Positions 42,238 through 52,740 of a stretch of 64,000 nt of DNA are shown in pieces; position 1 is the first letter of the stretch, and the number at the start of each line of letters is the position of its first letter. The stretch is from positions 49,407-113,406 of the forward strand of contig CALXWP010000005.1 in the NCBI GenBank assembly GCA_944392455.1. The letters run 5' to 3'. The stretch is from an uncultured Clostridia bacterium. Its GTDB lineage: Bacteria > Bacillota > Clostridia > TANB77 > CAG-508. Made by a program: the position numbers and the translations under genes. The notes under the pieces were generated by a model. That model was not told the origin of the DNA. It worked only from the letters and a program-made list of their open reading frames with translations, and searched no databases.

Positions 42238-43218
42238 ATGAAATGTGTTGTTACAGGGGCAACAGGACATATTGGAAATGTTTTAGTTAGATATTTAATA
42301 GATGGAGGATATGAAGTAAAATCACTTGTATTAAATGAAAAAGAGAAAGAAATATTAAAAGATTTAAATACTGAAATAGTTATAGGTGATGTAAGAAAAT
42401 TAGAAAGTTTAGTTGCTGCTTTTGAAGGAGCAGATGTTGTATTTCACTTAGCTGGAATAATTGAAATTGGAAGTGGCAACAAGAAAAAAGTACATGAAGT
42501 AAATGTGAATGGTAGCAAAAATGTTGTAGCTGCTTGTAAAATGGCACATGTAAAAAAATTGGTTTACACAAGTTCTGTACATGCAATACCAGAAAAAGCA
42601 AGGATACTTACTGAAACAAAAACATTTAGTAAAGATTTAGTAAAAGGAACTTATGCAAAATCTAAAGCAGAGGCTACAGAATATATATTAAATTCTAATT
42701 CAGAGGATTTAGAGGTAATTATAGTTCATCCTTCAGGAGTTATTGGCCCTTATGAATACATAAAATCTAATATGGGACAACTTATTATTGATTGTGCTAC
42801 AGGAAGAATGAAAGCATATATAAAAGGTGGATATAATTTTGTAGATGTTAGAGATGTAGCAAATGGAATAATACTTGCATGTGAAAAGGGAAAACCAGGA
42901 GAATGTTATATTTTAGCAGGTCATAATATTACAATAGAAGAGCTTATGAAAATTATAGAAAAACAAACAGGTAAAAAAGCTCCTAAATTTAAAATTGCTA
43001 GATGGTTTGCATATATAACTGGAATATTTTCAGAACTATTCTACAAAATTGTAAAAGAAAAACCACTATTTACATCATATGCTGTTTATACTACAGGAAC
43101 AAATTGTGATTTTTCAATAGAAAAATCTAAAAAAGAGCTTGGATATACTATAAGAGATATAGAAGAAACTATAGCTGATACAATAAAATGGTACAAAGAA
43201 AAGGGAGAAATTAAATAA
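42238..43218 (+). CDS. Extended SDR, NAD-dependent epimerase/dehydratase
   Basis: The 326-residue protein begins with the Rossmann motif VTGATGHIGNVLVRYLIDGG, has VFHLAG, YTSSVHAI and YAKSKAE (catalytic Tyr and Lys), and a substrate domain in the second half. It resembles dihydroflavonol reductase-like and sugar epimerase members. GAGATG precedes ATG 42238, and its stop overlaps the ATG of the next gene, so it belongs to the teichoic acid operon, probably acting on a sugar-nucleotide or lipid-linked sugar. Confidence 0.88.
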   Translation: MKCVVTGATGHIGNVLVRYLIDGGYEVKSLVLNEKEKEILKDLNTEIVIGDVRKLESLVAAFEGADVVFHLAGIIEIGSGNKKKVHEVNVNGSKNVVAACKMAHVKKLVYTSSVHAIPEKARILTETKTFSKDLVKGTYAKSKAEATEYILNSNSEDLEVIIVHPSGVIGPYEYIKSNMGQLIIDCATGRMKAYIKGGYNFVDVRDVANGIILACEKGKPGECYILAGHNITIEELMKIIEKQTGKKAPKFKIARWFAYITGIFSELFYKIVKEKPLFTSYAVYTTGTNCDFSIEKSKKELGYTIRDIEETIADTIKWYKEKGEIK

Positions 43219-44348
43219 TGAAACAAACTTTATTATCAGTGATGTTATATATTGCTAGAACAGGTATGAAATTTATATATTTTTTTATAAAACTATTTAC
43301 AAGGCAAAGAAACAATAAAGTTACCATGTTAAGTAGACAATCAAATTATGTAAATATTGATTTCAAATTATTAAAAGAAGAAATAGAGAAAATAGATGAT
43401 ATAGAACTTAAAATTTCATGTAGAATGATACCTGAAATCTTTGGTGGAAAAATAAAATATTGTTTTGAAATGCTAAGTGATATGTACCATATTGCAACAT
43501 CAAAAGTATGTATTATTGATGGATACAATATACCAATAAGTGCTTTAAAGCATAAGAAGGGATTAGAAATAATACAAGTATGGCATGCTATGGGAGCTAT
43601 AAAAAAATTTGGATATCAAGTTTTAGATAAAGATGAAGGAAGCAGTAGTAAAGTTGCTAAAATTATGAAAATGCATGCGAATTATTCTTTAGTTACATGT
43701 ACAAGTAATGCAACAAGAGATATTTATGCAGAAGCATTTAATACAGATAAAGAAAAAATAAATGTATTAGGAATGCCAAGAATAGATTATATTCTTGGAA
43801 AAAACAATGAAATAAATGAAAAGAAAGAAAAAATATTACAAGAATATCCTAAATTAAAAGAAAAAAAGAATATTATATATGTACCAACTTTTAGAAAAAA
43901 TGAAAAAATTGATCTAAATGATTTAATAAATAAAATTGATGAAACAAAATATAATTTAATAATAAGGCTACATCCATTAGATGAAACGAAAATAGATGAA
44001 AAATATATTATTAATAAATATTCTAGTATAGATTTATTAAATATAGCGGACTATGTAATAACAGATTATTCTGCTATTGCATTTGAAGCGGCTATATTAA
44101 ATAAACCGCTATATTTTTATTTGTATGATATAGATAAATATGAAAATAATAGAGGCTTAAATATAGATTTAATGAAGGAGATGAAATCTTGTTCAAGAAC
44201 AAGTATTAATGAAATCATTGATATGATAGAGAATAAAGAATATGATTATGATGAATTGAAAAGATTTAGAGAAAAATATATTGAAACAATGGATACAAAA
44301 AATAGTGAAAGAATAGTAGAGTATATTACAAATAAAACTAAAAAATAA
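43218..44348 (+). CDS. CDP-glycerol glycerophosphotransferase (TagB-like)
   Basis: Adds glycerol phosphate from CDP-glycerol to a lipid-linked carrier in wall teichoic acid synthesis. The 376-residue protein has the catalytic VWHAMGAIKKFGYQ, VTCTSNATRDI, RLHPLDETK and DYSAIAFEAAILNKPLYFYL motifs of glyphos_transf. An N-terminal hydrophobic patch should place it at the membrane. It starts in the stop codon of the preceding gene. Primase (TagB) and polymerase (TagF) functions cannot be told apart by sequence alone; as a single-domain form next to the epimerases it may be the primase. Confidence 0.88.
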   Translation: MKQTLLSVMLYIARTGMKFIYFFIKLFTRQRNNKVTMLSRQSNYVNIDFKLLKEEIEKIDDIELKISCRMIPEIFGGKIKYCFEMLSDMYHIATSKVCIIDGYNIPISALKHKKGLEIIQVWHAMGAIKKFGYQVLDKDEGSSSKVAKIMKMHANYSLVTCTSNATRDIYAEAFNTDKEKINVLGMPRIDYILGKNNEINEKKEKILQEYPKLKEKKNIIYVPTFRKNEKIDLNDLINKIDETKYNLIIRLHPLDETKIDEKYIINKYSSIDLLNIADYVITDYSAIAFEAAILNKPLYFYLYDIDKYENNRGLNIDLMKEMKSCSRTSINEIIDMIENKEYDYDELKRFREKYIETMDTKNSERIVEYITNKTKK

Positions 44349-44375
44349 TTATGTGAATAAAAAAGGAGAATTTAT

Positions 44376-46331
44376 ATGCTAGAAAAACTAAAAACAGAAA
44401 ATATGAGAAAAATAATTATAATATTACTTGCATTATTTGCAACAATTGCATTTAGTTTAAAATTAGATATTGTAAATAATAGTGATATTAGTGAAATTAC
44501 AAATAGCACAAATTATTTTGTAAAGATTTTATTAAAGTTTAATTATTCAATTGAAAAAGATATTTTTAAGAGCCTGTTATTATTTGGACTTTTAATTATG
44601 TTTTTCAAAAAAGCTTTTTTCAGAAAAGATATAGAAAAACAAGGAAAAAGTGTATTTAAAATAATATTATCTTTATTATTTGCATTTTTTATGGTATTTG
44701 GTTATAGTTATTACAAAATAAATAGTTGGGACATGATATTTGCAAATACATTTCAATTGTTTAAATCAATAATAATCTTCATTGGATATTACATAGTATT
44801 TCGAGCAATTATCAATTATTTATTTGATATAGTATTTTTACAAATATCCATGCAAGAAGTAAAAGAAAGGGCTAATAAAGTATATAATTTTATATTTGTA
44901 AAGCACTCATTTATTATACCTCTTGTCATTATATTAATTTGCTGGTTGCCATATATTATTATATATTATCCTGGAAATCTTTTTGAAGATCCAGGGAATC
45001 AATTAAGACAATTTTTTGGTGTGGATTTACCAGATTGGAGTGCTGCAAATTCAGTAAATTTAATTGATGAAAATGTAAAGATTACAAATCACCACCCTGT
45101 ACTTCATACAGTTATTTTAGGATTATGTGCAAAATTAGGTATGATTATAGGAAATACTAATTTAGGAATATTTCTTTATACGCTAATACAAATTACTTTA
45201 ATGTCATGTACATTTTCATATGTAATTAGTTATTTAAGAAAACTTAATATACCAAACTGGATAAGGACTATGTCATTAATTATATTTGCATTATTACCGA
45301 TAGTTCCAATAATGGCGATAAGAATATCAAAAGATGAAATGTTTTTATGTTTTGTGATCTTATATGTAATAAAAATTTATGATTTAATAAAAAATTCTAA
45401 TAACCAAAAAGTAAAAATCAAAAATTGGATTTGCATTATAATATTATCTTTGTTAATATGTTTGTTTAGAAATAATGGAATCTACACAGTAGTGCTTTCA
45501 TTACCACTTGTTGCTATTGTTGATAAGTTAAATAGAAAGTCAATTCTTATAAGTACAATTATTGTAATAATTATTTATGAATGTATAATGTCAATATTAT
45601 TACCAATTTTAAAAATACCACAAGCAGGAATAAGAGAGACATTATCAGTACCTTTTCAACAAACAGCGAGATATGTTGTTGAACATGGTGATGAAGTAAC
45701 TGATGAAGAAAGAAAGGTAATAGATAATATTTTAGTATATGATACACTGGCAGATAGATACGACCCACTTTTATCTGATCCAGTAAAAAGAGATTATAAT
45801 AAAGATGCGACAACAGAAGAACTAATAGAATATTTTAAAGTGTGGTTTGGACAATTTTTAAAACATCCTACAACATATATACAAGCAACAATGAATAATG
45901 TATATGGATATTTCTATCCACAGAGTAACTTAAAGCATTATTTCTCGTATGCTGTTGATAACTATGAAGGGGTAAATCAGATAGAAGGTTTTAACTATAG
46001 TTATTTAAATATATTTAGAGGAGAAAGATATGGGTGTCAAGTAATTTCAAAAATAATACAAAAATTACCAGGGGTATCTTGGATTATGAATATAGCAATA
46101 AATGTATGGATTATCATGATAATATTTGTATATTTATTATACTCTAAAAAATATAGATATATTATTTATTTGATGCCATTTATATCAATTATATTAATGT
46201 GTATTTTATCACCAGTAAATGCAGCATATAGATATGCAATAACATTTATATTTGGTATGCCGCTTACAGTAGCAATATTTATAGATATATTGAAACAAAA
46301 GAAAAATAATGAAAAAATGAATAAAAAATAG
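44376..46331 (+). CDS. Polytopic membrane protein, DUF6020-like
   Basis: The 651-residue integral membrane protein has about 12 hydrophobic segments and the large extracytoplasmic loop typical of GT-C-like transferases, with YYPGNLFEDPGNQLRQFFG, ITNHHPVLHTVILG and IMAIRISKDEMF. These fit the DUF6020 family, thought to add sugars or other groups to surface polymers outside the membrane. AAAGGAGAA precedes ATG 44376. It is 27 nt after the glycerophosphotransferase gene and in the same operon. Confidence 0.75.
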   Translation: MLEKLKTENMRKIIIILLALFATIAFSLKLDIVNNSDISEITNSTNYFVKILLKFNYSIEKDIFKSLLLFGLLIMFFKKAFFRKDIEKQGKSVFKIILSLLFAFFMVFGYSYYKINSWDMIFANTFQLFKSIIIFIGYYIVFRAIINYLFDIVFLQISMQEVKERANKVYNFIFVKHSFIIPLVIILICWLPYIIIYYPGNLFEDPGNQLRQFFGVDLPDWSAANSVNLIDENVKITNHHPVLHTVILGLCAKLGMIIGNTNLGIFLYTLIQITLMSCTFSYVISYLRKLNIPNWIRTMSLIIFALLPIVPIMAIRISKDEMFLCFVILYVIKIYDLIKNSNNQKVKIKNWICIIILSLLICLFRNNGIYTVVLSLPLVAIVDKLNRKSILISTIIVIIIYECIMSILLPILKIPQAGIRETLSVPFQQTARYVVEHGDEVTDEERKVIDNILVYDTLADRYDPLLSDPVKRDYNKDATTEELIEYFKVWFGQFLKHPTTYIQATMNNVYGYFYPQSNLKHYFSYAVDNYEGVNQIEGFNYSYLNIFRGERYGCQVISKIIQKLPGVSWIMNIAINVWIIMIIFVYLLYSKKYRYIIYLMPFISIILMCILSPVNAAYRYAITFIFGMPLTVAIFIDILKQKKNNEKMNKK

Positions 46332-46361
46332 GTTAAACATAGAAAGGATTTTAATATAAAA

Positions 46362-47300
46362 ATGAAAAGTAAAATTGCAGTATTAATACCATGTTATAAT
46401 GAAAGTAAAACAATAGAAAAAGTAGTAAAAGATTATAAGAAAGCATTACCAGAAGCTGATATTTATGTATATGATAACAATTCAACAGATGGAACAGATG
46501 AAATAGCTAGAAATGCAGGAGCGATAGTTAGATATGAAACAAAGCAAGGAAAAGGAAATGTTATAAGAACAATGTTTAGAGAAATAGAAGCAGATTGTTA
46601 TCTTATGATAGATGGTGATGACACATATCCTGCTGAAAATGCAAAAGAAATGTGTGACTATGTTTTAAAGAATAATGTAGACATGGTGATTGGTGATAGA
46701 TTATCTTCTACTTATTTTACAGAAAATAAAAGAGCATTTCATAATTTCGGAAACAGGATTGTAAGATGGTCTATAAATACAATTTTTAGAAGCAAGATAA
46801 ACGATATTATGACAGGATATAGAGCGTTTAGTTATCAATTTGCGAAAAGCTATCCAGTTCTTTCAAAAGGCTTTGAAATAGAAACAGAAATGACAATTCA
46901 TGCAATTGATAAGAACTTTACTTTAAAAGAAATACCAGTGCAATATAGAGATAGACCTGAAGGTAGTGTATCAAAATTAAATACGTATAAAGATGGAATA
47001 AGAGTTATAAAAACTATCGCAACTTTATTTAAAGAATATAAACCTGGAATGTTTTTTAATATTATATCACTACTTATATTCATAATAGCAGCTATACTTG
47101 CTATTCCAGTATTTGTTGAATATATGCACACTGGATTAGTTCCAAGATTTCCTACATTAATCGTTTCTTGTATATTATTAGTGGTTTGCCTATTACTGTC
47201 TACAACAAGCATAATACTTCAAGTTATAGTAAAGAAAAATAAGCAAATATTTGAAATATTATTAAATCAAATAAACATGTTAAATAATAAAAAGGACTAA
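46362..47300 (+). CDS. GT2 glycosyltransferase, DPM1-like, with C-terminal membrane segments
   Basis: A GT-A enzyme of 312 residues: LIPCYNESKTI, DGDDTYPAEN (catalytic acidic pair), IMTGYRAFSY, FEIETEMTIHAI. Two transmembrane segments at the end (FNIISLLIFIIAAILAIPVF; TLIVSCILLVVCLLL) suggest it transfers a sugar to polyprenyl phosphate, as bactoprenol glycosyltransferases do. This pairs well with the adjacent GT-C-like DUF6020 protein, which would use such a carrier outside the cell. Confidence 0.88.
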   Translation: MKSKIAVLIPCYNESKTIEKVVKDYKKALPEADIYVYDNNSTDGTDEIARNAGAIVRYETKQGKGNVIRTMFREIEADCYLMIDGDDTYPAENAKEMCDYVLKNNVDMVIGDRLSSTYFTENKRAFHNFGNRIVRWSINTIFRSKINDIMTGYRAFSYQFAKSYPVLSKGFEIETEMTIHAIDKNFTLKEIPVQYRDRPEGSVSKLNTYKDGIRVIKTIATLFKEYKPGMFFNIISLLIFIIAAILAIPVFVEYMHTGLVPRFPTLIVSCILLVVCLLLSTTSIILQVIVKKNKQIFEILLNQINMLNNKKD

Positions 47301-47368
47301 AAAGGTTGAAAAAGAATATTAATTGTTATAAAATAAAGAACAGTTAATATTAAGGGAAGGCAATTCAA

Positions 47369-48619
47369 ATGGGAAAAATAAAAAAAGTAGCAATTATAAT
47401 ATCAGAAAAAAGTACTTTTTTGAGAAATATAATGCGCAAGACAATTAACTTGTTAAGAAAAATAAAATATAAAACAAATACCTTTGGCAAAGAGGTAAAC
47501 GATAATATGATAATTTTTTGTGCATTTAATGGCAAATCATATTCTTGTAGTCCGAAAGCAATTTATGAGTTTATGGTAAATAATAAAAAATATAGAAAAT
47601 TCACATTTGTATGGGCTTTTAGAGAAAAAGAAAAATATGAATTTTTAGCTAAGAACAGAAATACGCTAGTAGTTACAATAAATTCAAAAGAGTATGAGAA
47701 ATATTTAGCAATGTCAAAATATTGGATCTTTAATTATAAAATACCAGACTATTTATATCCTAAGAAAAATCAGATATTTATACAGTGTTGGCATGGTACA
47801 CCACTTAAAAGATTAGGATGTGATTTAATTCATTTTGATAATGTATTAAACACAATTAATGGAATGAAGAAAAGATATAAAATTGAAGCTTCGAAATTTA
47901 CATATTTTTTATCACCATCTAGATTTGCTAGTGAAAGATTCATTTCAGCATGGAATTTGAAAGAAATAGGAAAACAAAATATTATTGTAGAAAAAGGATA
48001 TCCTAGAAATGATTTTTTGTTTAACTATACAGATAAGGATGTAGAAAAAATAAAAAAGAAACTAGGAATTGAAAATGATAAAAGAAAGGTTATTCTGTAT
48101 GCTCCAACATATCGATCAAATCAACATGAAGCAGGAGTGGGATACACATATAAAGAAGAAATTAATTTTGAAAAATTAAGAAAAAAATTAGAAAATAAAT
48201 ATATTGTCCTTTTTAGACCACATTATTTTATAGCTAATGTTTTTGATTTTAATAAATATAAAGGTTTTGTATATGATGTGTCAGAAATAGATGATATAAA
48301 TGAACTTTATATTATAACAGACCTATTAATAACAGATTATTCAAGTGTATTTTTTGACTTTGCAAATTTAAAAAGACCTATGTTATTCTATATGTATGAT
48401 TTGGATCATTATAGAAACGAATCAAATGGATTTTATATTGGCTTAAATGAATTGCCTGGTAAAATTACAACAACACAAGATGAATTAGAAGATGAAATAG
48501 AGAAAATTGATAAAAACTTTATGTATGATGAAAAATACAAGAAATTTAATAAAAAATATAATTATTTAGATGATGGAAATGCAAGTAAGAGAGTAGTTGA
48601 GGAGTGTATAAAATGTTAA
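47369..48619 (+). CDS. CDP-glycerol glycerophosphotransferase (TagF-like), first tandem copy
   Basis: The 416-residue protein has FIQCWHGTPLKRLGCDLI (catalytic His), SPSRFASERF, YPRNDFLFNY, LYAPTYRSNQ, and ITDYSSVFFDFANLKRPM. It is clearly homologous to the next gene over its full length, so the pair arose by tandem duplication. The first 60 residues are basic and amphipathic, suited to a peripheral membrane anchor. AGGGAAGG precedes ATG 47369. Polymerising glycerol phosphate or transferring ribitol phosphate are both possible. Confidence 0.9.
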   Translation: MGKIKKVAIIISEKSTFLRNIMRKTINLLRKIKYKTNTFGKEVNDNMIIFCAFNGKSYSCSPKAIYEFMVNNKKYRKFTFVWAFREKEKYEFLAKNRNTLVVTINSKEYEKYLAMSKYWIFNYKIPDYLYPKKNQIFIQCWHGTPLKRLGCDLIHFDNVLNTINGMKKRYKIEASKFTYFLSPSRFASERFISAWNLKEIGKQNIIVEKGYPRNDFLFNYTDKDVEKIKKKLGIENDKRKVILYAPTYRSNQHEAGVGYTYKEEINFEKLRKKLENKYIVLFRPHYFIANVFDFNKYKGFVYDVSEIDDINELYIITDLLITDYSSVFFDFANLKRPMLFYMYDLDHYRNESNGFYIGLNELPGKITTTQDELEDEIEKIDKNFMYDEKYKKFNKKYNYLDDGNASKRVVEECIKC

Positions 48620-49815
48620 AAAAAATAAAAAAGTATATGAGATTAAAAAGACAAGTTAAATTATGTAAGAAAATTTCAAAAAATACGAATATAGATGATA
48701 AATTAATTATATTTTCAGCGTTTGCAGGTAATTCATATACATGCAGCCCAAAAGCAATTTATAAATATATAGTCAATAATCCTAAATACAAAGATTACAA
48801 ATTTGTATGGGCTTTTAAAAAAATAGAAGATAAGATTAAATATTTTAATGATGAAAGAACAGAACTAGTAAAGTATAATTCAAAAAAATTTTTTGAAAAA
48901 TTATCACAAGCCAAATATTGGGTTTTTAATTTTAAAACTCCTGAATATTTTATAAAGAAAAAAGGTCAAGTATTTATACAATGTTGGCATGGAACACCTT
49001 TAAAAAGACTTGGATGCGATATTAAAATAGAACATGGAAATAAAGCAACAGGACTAAAGAAAATACATACATCTTATAAAGATGATGCTAAAAAATATGA
49101 TTATTTTATTTCTCCTTCAAAGTTTGCAACTGAGAAATTTTGCTCTGCTTTTGCATTGGACAAACTTAATAAGGAGAATATAATAATCGAAAAAGGATAT
49201 CCTAGAAACGAGTATCTATTTACTTACAATGAGAAAGATGTAGAAAATATAAAAAAAAGTTTAGGATTACCAAAAAACAAAAAGATAATATTATATGCAC
49301 CAACATTTAGAGATAATCAATATCAAAATGGAAAAGGGCATACTTATAAATTAGGAATTAATTTATTAAGACTAAAAGAAAAGTTATCTGATGATTACAT
49401 AATATTAATGAGACTACACTATTTAGTATCAAATGTTATAGATGTTTCACAATTTAAAAATTTTGTGTATGATGTATCTGATTATGAGGATATTAATGAA
49501 TTATATGTCATAGCGGATATGCTAATAACAGATTATTCAAGTGTATTTTTTGATTATGCTAATTTGAAAAGACCAATACTATTTTATATGTATGATTTAG
49601 ATGAATATAAAAATAATATAAGGGATTTTTATATTGATTTAAATGATTTGCCTGGACCTATAGTTGAGAATGAAAAAGATTTAATAAAAGATATTAGAAA
49701 TATTGATAATATTTTTATAGAATACAAAGAAAATTATAAGAAATTAAATGAAAAATATAATTATTTAGATTGTGGAAAGGTAACAGAAAAAATAGTGAAG
49801 GAGTGTATCAATTGA
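48613..49815 (+). CDS. CDP-glycerol glycerophosphotransferase (TagF-like), second tandem copy
   Basis: The ATG at 48613, with GAGGAG 8 nt before it, overlaps the stop of the first copy by 7 nt. Motifs repeat those of its neighbour: FIQCWHGTPLKRLGCDIK, SPSKFATEKF, YPRNEYLFTY, LYAPTFRDNQ, ITDYSSVFFDYANLKRP. The retention of the active-site His in both copies means both are probably active, which may allow two different acceptors or main chain and branch formation. Confidence 0.9.
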   Translation: MLKKIKKYMRLKRQVKLCKKISKNTNIDDKLIIFSAFAGNSYTCSPKAIYKYIVNNPKYKDYKFVWAFKKIEDKIKYFNDERTELVKYNSKKFFEKLSQAKYWVFNFKTPEYFIKKKGQVFIQCWHGTPLKRLGCDIKIEHGNKATGLKKIHTSYKDDAKKYDYFISPSKFATEKFCSAFALDKLNKENIIIEKGYPRNEYLFTYNEKDVENIKKSLGLPKNKKIILYAPTFRDNQYQNGKGHTYKLGINLLRLKEKLSDDYIILMRLHYLVSNVIDVSQFKNFVYDVSDYEDINELYVIADMLITDYSSVFFDYANLKRPILFYMYDLDEYKNNIRDFYIDLNDLPGPIVENEKDLIKDIRNIDNIFIEYKENYKKLNEKYNYLDCGKVTEKIVKECIN

Positions 49816-52211
49816 AACTAAAAAAAGTAATAAGAAAATTGAGTAACGGTTATATTGAGAGCTGTAATTATATAAAATTTTATAAAAAATGTACAATAAA
49901 TGAAAAGATAATTTTATTAGAATCACAGCAAGGAAAAGAATATAATGGAAATATATATTATATTGCTAAAGAATTAGCTACCAATGATGAATATAAAGAT
50001 TATAAAATATATATGTCTATAATAAAAAATAAAAAAGAAGAAGCAAAAAAATTTTTTTATAATAAAAATATAGAAAGAATTAATTTTATAGAAACGAATA
50101 CAAATAAATATTATAAAATTATTTCTTCAGCAAAGTATTTAATAAATGATAATACTTTTTTACCATTTTTTATAAAAAAAGAAGGACAAGTATATTTTAA
50201 TACATGGCATGGAACTCCACTAAAAAGTTTAGGAAAAGAGATAAAAAATGATTTTCATAATATTGGGAATACTCAGAGAAATTTTCTAATGGCTGATTAT
50301 TTATTATATCCTAATGAATATACAAGAGATCATATGCTAGAAGATTATATGATTACAAACTTATGTAATGGAAATAAAGTTCTTTTAGAAGGATATCCAC
50401 GTAATACAGCATTTTTTGATGATGAAATGAGAGAAAAAATAAGAAAAGAATGTTCTCTAGAAAACAAACAAATAATTGCATATATGCCAACTTGGAGAGG
50501 AACTTTAAATGGTCAGAATAGTAATATTCAAGCAATGAATTTAGAATATATTTTTGAAGAAATGGATGAAAGATTATCAGACAATCAAATTTTCTATGTT
50601 AATTTGCACCCGATTGAAAAGGCGACAGTAGATTTTTCAAAATATAAAAAAGTTAAGCCATTTCCATCAGAGTATGAAACTTATGAATTTTTAAATATAG
50701 CAGATGAATTAGTAACAGATTATTCAAGTGTATTTTTTGATTTTTTAAATACAGGAAAGAAAATAATTTTATATACATATGATAAAGAGTCATATTTGGC
50801 AGACAGAGGGTTGTATATGAAATTAGAAGATTTGCCATTTCCAATTGTTGAAAATATAAGAGATCTGATAAAAGAAATTAATAAGGAAAAACAATATGAT
50901 GATAGCAAATGTATAGAAATGTTCTGTAAGTATGATAAAAAAGATTCAACTAAAAAATTATGCGAACAAATTATAAAAAATAAGAAAACAGATATAAAAG
51001 TTGAAGAGATTAAAGGAAATGGAAAGAAGAACATATTTATTTATGGAGGCAGATTAGCTTGTAATGGAATAACTACATCATTAAAAAACCTTATAATGTC
51101 AATTGATAGAAGCAAAAATAATTACTATATAATTGTTGATACTAATGCAATAAAGCAAGATTTAAATCAATTAAAAGAATTGTCAAAATATGTGGATTAT
51201 ATTACTACTAAAGGTAGAATGAATTTAACATTGCTACAAAAAGTGTTATTTTATTTATATAAACATAAAATGATTAGCACAAAATTATATTTAAAATTTA
51301 CAAAAGAAGCATATCAATTCGAAATTAAGAGAATATTTGGTAATGTTAATGCAGATACTGTAATACAATTTACAGGATATGGATACAAAAAAATAATATT
51401 ATTTAGTGAATTGAATTGTAATAAAGTAATATATGTACATAGTGATATGTATAAAGAAGCAACGATTAGAAAGAATATTAGTTTAGATGTCTTAAAATAT
51501 GCATATAATAAATATGACAAATTAGCAGTGGTTACAGAAGATTTAATAGAGCCTACTAAGAAAATTATAAATATGCCAGAAAAATTTTATATTACTAGAA
51601 ATATTATAGATTATAATAGGATTATAAAATTGTCAAAATTAGATGTTGCTTTTGATGATAAAACAGTTTGCAATGTTGATATAAATAAATTAAATGAAAT
51701 TTTGAATAGTAAGAATAAAAAATTCATAACTATTGGAAGATTTTCTAAAGAGAAAGGACATGAAAGATTAATAAATAGTTTTGAAAGACTATGGAAAAAA
51801 GATAATTCAGTATATCTAATTATAATTGGAGGACATGGTGTTGAGTATAATAATATTTTAAATCAAGCAGAAAATTCCATTTGTAAAAATAATATAATCA
51901 TTATAAAATATGTAAGTAATCCATATGCAATATTAAAAAAATGTGATTATTTTATACTACCTTCTTTTTATGAGGGATTTGGAATTGTTATTGCAGAAGC
52001 AGATATACTAGGAAAACCAGTAGTAACAACTAATATAGTTGGTCCATCAAAATTTATGCAACAACATGGAGGAACATTAGTTGAAAACTCAGAAGAAGGA
52101 GTATATAAAGGACTAGAATTATTATATGAAAACAAAGTAAAACCTATGAATGTAAATTTTGAAGAATATAACGAACAAGCAGTTGAAGAATTTGAGAAAC
52201 TATTAAATTAA
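49812..52211 (+). CDS. Glycerophosphotransferase fused to a GT4 glycosyltransferase
   Basis: The start is TTG 49812, 8 nt after AAGGAG, overlapping the stop of the second copy (TTGA); an ORF 14 codons longer has no site. Residues 1-400 are a glyphos_transf domain (FNTWHGTPLKSLGKEI, NLHPIEKATV, VTDYSSVFFDF). Residues 405-799 are a GT4 domain (IFIYGGRLACNGITTSLKNL, FITIGRFSKEKGHERLI, LPSFYEGFGIVIAEADILGKP). One 799-residue chain would thus add polyol phosphate and a hexose, a plausible teichoic acid chain-building and decorating enzyme. Confidence 0.88.
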   Translation: MKLKKVIRKLSNGYIESCNYIKFYKKCTINEKIILLESQQGKEYNGNIYYIAKELATNDEYKDYKIYMSIIKNKKEEAKKFFYNKNIERINFIETNTNKYYKIISSAKYLINDNTFLPFFIKKEGQVYFNTWHGTPLKSLGKEIKNDFHNIGNTQRNFLMADYLLYPNEYTRDHMLEDYMITNLCNGNKVLLEGYPRNTAFFDDEMREKIRKECSLENKQIIAYMPTWRGTLNGQNSNIQAMNLEYIFEEMDERLSDNQIFYVNLHPIEKATVDFSKYKKVKPFPSEYETYEFLNIADELVTDYSSVFFDFLNTGKKIILYTYDKESYLADRGLYMKLEDLPFPIVENIRDLIKEINKEKQYDDSKCIEMFCKYDKKDSTKKLCEQIIKNKKTDIKVEEIKGNGKKNIFIYGGRLACNGITTSLKNLIMSIDRSKNNYYIIVDTNAIKQDLNQLKELSKYVDYITTKGRMNLTLLQKVLFYLYKHKMISTKLYLKFTKEAYQFEIKRIFGNVNADTVIQFTGYGYKKIILFSELNCNKVIYVHSDMYKEATIRKNISLDVLKYAYNKYDKLAVVTEDLIEPTKKIINMPEKFYITRNIIDYNRIIKLSKLDVAFDDKTVCNVDINKLNEILNSKNKKFITIGRFSKEKGHERLINSFERLWKKDNSVYLIIIGGHGVEYNNILNQAENSICKNNIIIIKYVSNPYAILKKCDYFILPSFYEGFGIVIAEADILGKPVVTTNIVGPSKFMQQHGGTLVENSEEGVYKGLELLYENKVKPMNVNFEEYNEQAVEEFEKLLN

Positions 52212-52265
52212 TTGTAAATATAATTAAAATTTATATAAAATATTATAAAAATAGGAGGAAGTATT

Positions 52266-52739
52266 ATGAAAAGAATTTTAACATATGGAACATTTGATTT
52301 GTTACATTATGGCCATATCAGATTATTACAAAGAGCAAGGGCATTAGGAGATTATTTAGTAGTAGCACTTTCTACAGATGAATTCAATGCAAGTAAAGGA
52401 AAAAAGGCATATCATAATTATGAAACAAGAAAGAAAATGTTAGAAGCAATAAGATATGTTGACTTAGTAATACCAGAAGAATGTTGGGAGCAAAAAATAT
52501 CAGATGTTCAAAAATATGATATAGACGTAGTAGTTATGGGGAGTGACTGGGCAGGAAGTGACAAATTTGACTATTTAAAAGATTATTGTGAGGTTGTTTA
52601 TCTAGATAGAACAGAAGGAATCTCAACAACTAAAATAAAGAGAGATTTAGGCTTACAAGAGCCAGTAAATGGTATTAATCAAATACCTGAAACAAAACAA
52701 GAAAGAGAAATAGAAACAAAACAAAAGGAGAATAAATAA
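52266..52739 (+). CDS. tagD: Glycerol-3-phosphate cytidylyltransferase
   Basis: Makes CDP-glycerol from CTP and glycerol-3-phosphate, the activated unit used by the four transferases just upstream. It has the cytidylyltransferase HYGH (H-x-G-H) in GTFDLLHYGHIRLLQRARAL, RYVDLVIPEECWEQK, VVVMGSDWAG and the EGISTTKIKRDL signature. The 157 residues include a 26-residue Glu/Lys-rich tail not found in the 129-residue Bacillus enzyme. ATAGGAGGAAG precedes ATG 52266. Confidence 0.95.
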   Translation: MKRILTYGTFDLLHYGHIRLLQRARALGDYLVVALSTDEFNASKGKKAYHNYETRKKMLEAIRYVDLVIPEECWEQKISDVQKYDIDVVVMGSDWAGSDKFDYLKDYCEVVYLDRTEGISTTKIKRDLGLQEPVNGINQIPETKQEREIETKQKENK

Positions 52740-52740
52740 T

